From: an uncultured Bacteroides sp.
GTDB taxonomy: Bacteria; Bacteroidota; Bacteroidia; Bacteroidales; Bacteroidaceae
Length of the DNA: 64,000 nucleotides
Reading direction: 5' to 3'
Assembly: GCA_947074205.1 (NCBI GenBank)
Contig: CAMTOQ010000009.1
Span: 1 to 64,000 of the forward strand
This document shows positions 61,478-64,000 of this stretch, in pieces. The position numbers were made by a program, and so were the translations under genes. How positions within the stretch are numbered: position 1 is the first letter of the stretch; the number at the start of each line of letters is the position of its first letter. The notes beneath the pieces are model-generated. The model made no database searches and had not been told where the DNA came from. It worked only from the letters and a program-made list of their open reading frames with translations.

Positions 61478-61578
61478 GTCGTTTCTACCCCTTTAGCACA
61501 ACAACTTTATCGGCAAAACTTTCGACTACACAACGTTGCACACAATTTTTTGCCACTTTTCTAGTTTTTATAACACAC

Positions 61579-62544
61579 ATGAGATTGAAACACCTCATAC
61601 TAACAACGATTGTATTTGCCCTGCTTCCACTACAGAAACTGAGGGCACAGTTTGACGTGCACTTCAATCAGTATTGGAACCTCAACGGCTATTACAATCC
61701 GGCTTGGGCGGGTCACACCGATAAGCTCAACATTGCAGGGGTCTACTCTCTGCAACTTACGGGGTTCGACCGTGCTCCACGCACCATGTATGCGGGTGCC
61801 GATATCCCTTTTGTGCTGTTCAACAAGAACCAAGGGGCCGGTGTTGGATTCATGAACGACCAGGCGGGTTTGTTTCGCAACCAGCGCTTTTGGCTGCAAT
61901 ATGGTTACCAGGCCAAACTGTGGAAAGGCCGACTAGGCATTGGGCTGCAAGTGGGCATCATCAATGTGGGCTTCGACCCTGCAGACCTCGACCTAGGGAA
62001 CAGCAGCGATACCGATCCCGCTTTTCCTAGTACCAAAGAGAGTGGCACGGGACTAGACCTCGGATTTGGGGCTTACTACTCCGACCCACGCTTCTGGGTG
62101 GGCGTATCGGTACAGCATCTCACCTCTCCACAACTAGAGTTTGGCAACACCACCGAAGGTGCAACAAGCCAAATAGATATTAAACCGATGGTTTATTTCA
62201 CTGGGGGATACAATATTAAATCGCGCAATCCGTTAATTTCCATACAGCCATCACTGTTGGTGCAGAGCGATTTGAACTCGCTGAGGGCCGATCTTACGAG
62301 CCGTTTCTTCTACACGTACGACAATCGCACATTCTCGGCAGGTCTCACCTATTCGCCTACCATCTCGTTTACGTTGAGTTTGGGAGCCGAGATACAAAGC
62401 GTCAAAGTGGGCTATTCCTACGAGATGTACACTTCGGGCATCGGCGTGGGCAACGGTAGCCACGAAATAGCAGTAAGCTATGCCATGGATATCAACCTAT
62501 TTAAGAAGAGTAAAAACAAACATAAGAGTGTAAGAATCTTATAA
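61579..62544 (+). CDS. porP: Type IX secretion membrane protein PorP/SprF family
   Basis: A 321-residue outer-membrane beta-barrel of the PorP/SprF family, part of or partner to the type IX secretion system and gliding machinery. It has a signal peptide (MRLKHLILTTIVFALLPLQK), the family opening FDVHFNQYWNLNGYYNPAWA, GAGVGFMNDQAGLFRNQRFW, and amphipathic strands to the end. The frame is open from 61453, but the signal peptide starts at the ATG at 61579. It lies 17 bp before gldK, the conserved porP-porK gene order. Confidence 0.93.
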   Translation: MRLKHLILTTIVFALLPLQKLRAQFDVHFNQYWNLNGYYNPAWAGHTDKLNIAGVYSLQLTGFDRAPRTMYAGADIPFVLFNKNQGAGVGFMNDQAGLFRNQRFWLQYGYQAKLWKGRLGIGLQVGIINVGFDPADLDLGNSSDTDPAFPSTKESGTGLDLGFGAYYSDPRFWVGVSVQHLTSPQLEFGNTTEGATSQIDIKPMVYFTGGYNIKSRNPLISIQPSLLVQSDLNSLRADLTSRFFYTYDNRTFSAGLTYSPTISFTLSLGAEIQSVKVGYSYEMYTSGIGVGNGSHEIAVSYAMDINLFKKSKNKHKSVRIL

Positions 62545-62561
62545 GGAAATATATAAGTAGA

Positions 62562-63995
62562 ATGAGAAATAAGAATAGTGTATTTGTCGTGCTGATGCTT
62601 TTGCTGATGTCTTCGTGCATGGGCAAGATGGCAGGGGGCAGCTCGTCTGCTCAAGGTGGCGAGGTGATAGGCAGCCGAGCATTGGCTTGGAGCGAACCCA
62701 CACCCTATGGCATGGTACTTATCAAACGTGGGTCGATCAAGATGGGACCCGATGAACAAGACTCGTTGTGGGGTATCCACGTGCCTTCTAAAGAGGTTTC
62801 GGTTGAGTCTTTCTGGCTAGACGAGAACGAGGTGACTGTAGCACAATACAAGCAATTCATGAACTGGGTACGCGACTCTATCGTTCGCGAGCGTTTGGCC
62901 GACCCTGCTTATGGTGGCAACGAGATCTACAAGATTGAGGAAGACCGCGAAGGAAATCCCATCAAACCTTACCTCAACTGGGCTAGACCTATACCTAGAA
63001 AGCCCAACGAAGATGAGCAGATGGCTATCCAAAGTGTGTACCGCACTCACCCTGTGACGGGCGAAACAACCTTGGATCCTGCACAGATGAACTACTATTA
63101 CGAGATATACGACTATGCCGAAGCTGCTAAACGCCGCAACCGTCTCAACGCAATAGAACGCAATAAGAACACCGACATCCCTGTGGACTACGATGAAGTG
63201 ATTATTATATCGAAAGACTCGGCCTACATCGACGATGACGGACAGATTGTGAACATGACCATCACTCGTCCGCTATCTAGCGAATGGGACTTCTTGAACA
63301 GCTATATCGTGAACGTGTATCCCGATACCACTTGCTGGGTCAACGACTTCCCCAATGCTAACCACGAGATGTATATGCGTCTGTACAACAATCATCCTGC
63401 CTACAATGACTACCCTGTGGTGGGTGTAAGCTGGGAGCAAGCCAATGCCTTCTGTGCATGGCGCACCAACTACTTGCTAGCGGGACTACGCGGACAAGCT
63501 AAGTTTATACAACGCTACCGTCTGCCTTCTGAGGCTGAGTGGGAGTATGCCGCACGTACCAAAGATGGCTACCGCTTCCCATGGAGCGAAGATGCATCGA
63601 CCGACGACAAGGGCTGCTTCAAGGCCAACTACAAACCGGGCAAGGGCGACTATACCGAAGACGGTCACTTGATTACGACTCGCGTGGGTACTTACGCTGC
63701 CAACCCCAACGGCTTGTACGACATGGCCGGCAACGTGGCCGAATGGACATCGACCGTCTACACCGAATCGGGCGTAATGTCGATGAACGATATGAACCCC
63801 GACCTGCAATACAATGCAGCTATTGAGGATCCATACAGCATGAAAAAGAAAGTAGTTCGTGGCGGTTCTTGGAAAGATCCAAATGCCTTTATCCGCTCCG
63901 ACTCGCGCAACTATGAATATCAAAACGAACAACGTTCCTACATCGGTTTCCGCTGTGCACGCACGCAAGTAGGACACACCCGCAAAGGTAAGTAA
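62562..63995 (+). CDS. porK: Type IX secretion lipoprotein GldK/PorK
   Basis: A 477-residue outer-membrane lipoprotein (lipobox LLMSSC, Cys19) with a formylglycine-generating-enzyme/sulfatase-modifying-factor fold that forms the periplasmic ring of T9SS with PorN/GldN. Motifs are SFWLDENEVTVAQYKQFMNW (about residues 85-104), NDYPVVGVSWEQANAFCAWR, RLPSEAEWEYAARTKDGYRF, NVAEWTS and the end VVRGGSWKDPNAFIRSDSRN, then SYIGFRCAR. The gldL/porL gene is expected just beyond the right edge. The gene is complete and ends at 63995. Confidence 0.94.
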   Translation: MRNKNSVFVVLMLLLMSSCMGKMAGGSSSAQGGEVIGSRALAWSEPTPYGMVLIKRGSIKMGPDEQDSLWGIHVPSKEVSVESFWLDENEVTVAQYKQFMNWVRDSIVRERLADPAYGGNEIYKIEEDREGNPIKPYLNWARPIPRKPNEDEQMAIQSVYRTHPVTGETTLDPAQMNYYYEIYDYAEAAKRRNRLNAIERNKNTDIPVDYDEVIIISKDSAYIDDDGQIVNMTITRPLSSEWDFLNSYIVNVYPDTTCWVNDFPNANHEMYMRLYNNHPAYNDYPVVGVSWEQANAFCAWRTNYLLAGLRGQAKFIQRYRLPSEAEWEYAARTKDGYRFPWSEDASTDDKGCFKANYKPGKGDYTEDGHLITTRVGTYAANPNGLYDMAGNVAEWTSTVYTESGVMSMNDMNPDLQYNAAIEDPYSMKKKVVRGGSWKDPNAFIRSDSRNYEYQNEQRSYIGFRCARTQVGHTRKGK

Positions 63996-64000
63996 ACGTA

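Overview
The window looks like a chromosomal segment of an anaerobic Bacteroidales bacterium. The evidence is a SusC/SusD pair followed by surface lipoproteins, Bacteroidetes-only domain families (DUF4843, DUF5003-like, BACON, DUF1573), TAnnTTTG-type promoter boxes, a pta-ackA acetate pair, and the type IX secretion genes porP and gldK/porK at the right edge together with two proteins that end in T9SS sorting domains. The species cannot be fixed from the sequence. I saw no tRNA, rRNA, transposase, prophage or CRISPR array.

Layout. 1-1795: acetate kinase (cut by the left edge) and phosphotransacetylase. 2377-9457: a reductive/detoxification cluster of an aldo-keto reductase, two flavodoxin-fold proteins, a cyclophilin-like lipoprotein, an AraC regulator, two paralogous small alpha/beta-barrel proteins, an aldehyde dehydrogenase and an alpha/beta hydrolase. 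9692-12723: lrgAB, then a DUF2156 protein and a GNAT acetyltransferase. 13396-27950: one long operon encoding SusC, SusD, a DUF4843 lipoprotein, a DUF5003-like lipoprotein, two leucine-rich-repeat lipoproteins, a subtilisin-like lipoprotein, a DUF1573 protein and a lipocalin-like lipoprotein. It ends at a strong hairpin terminator and reads as a surface protein-binding and protein-cutting system rather than a glycan one.

28055-39548 is mostly on the minus strand: a T9SS-exported family 1 pectate lyase, a secreted beta-helix protein, and an operon for acid-sugar breakdown (DapA-like aldolase, sodium symporter, iron alcohol dehydrogenase, PdxA2-like dehydrogenase, DUF1537 kinase). A UDG-like protein and a DUF488 protein lie between on the plus strand. 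39807-46960: xth, a Tat-signal TldD with its PmbA partner, a small ABC exporter, a secreted unknown protein and a DUF1622 protein. 47069-53082: surface polysaccharide genes, namely a dTDP-3-amino-sugar cassette (FdtA/QdtA-like, acyltransferase, FdtB/QdtB-like), two glycosyltransferases and a Wzx flippase. 53091-55466: a TonB-dependent receptor without SusD. 55690-59747: small unknown genes, a repetitive Asn/Gly-rich secreted protein and a C10 cysteine protease with a T9SS sorting domain. 59895-63995: a degenerate methyltransferase-like protein, cobalamin adenosyltransferase, a DUF2795 protein, porP and gldK/porK.

The most distinctive non-coding signal is a family of exact-length 22-bp hairpin-forming tandem repeats found just after the stop codons of three unrelated genes (near 12745, 40563 and 55464). 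It is accompanied at two of these sites by a second dispersed palindromic repeat with core GGCACAGC-NN-GCTGTGCC. The most distinctive gene system is the SusCD-LRR-BACON-subtilisin-DUF1573 operon.
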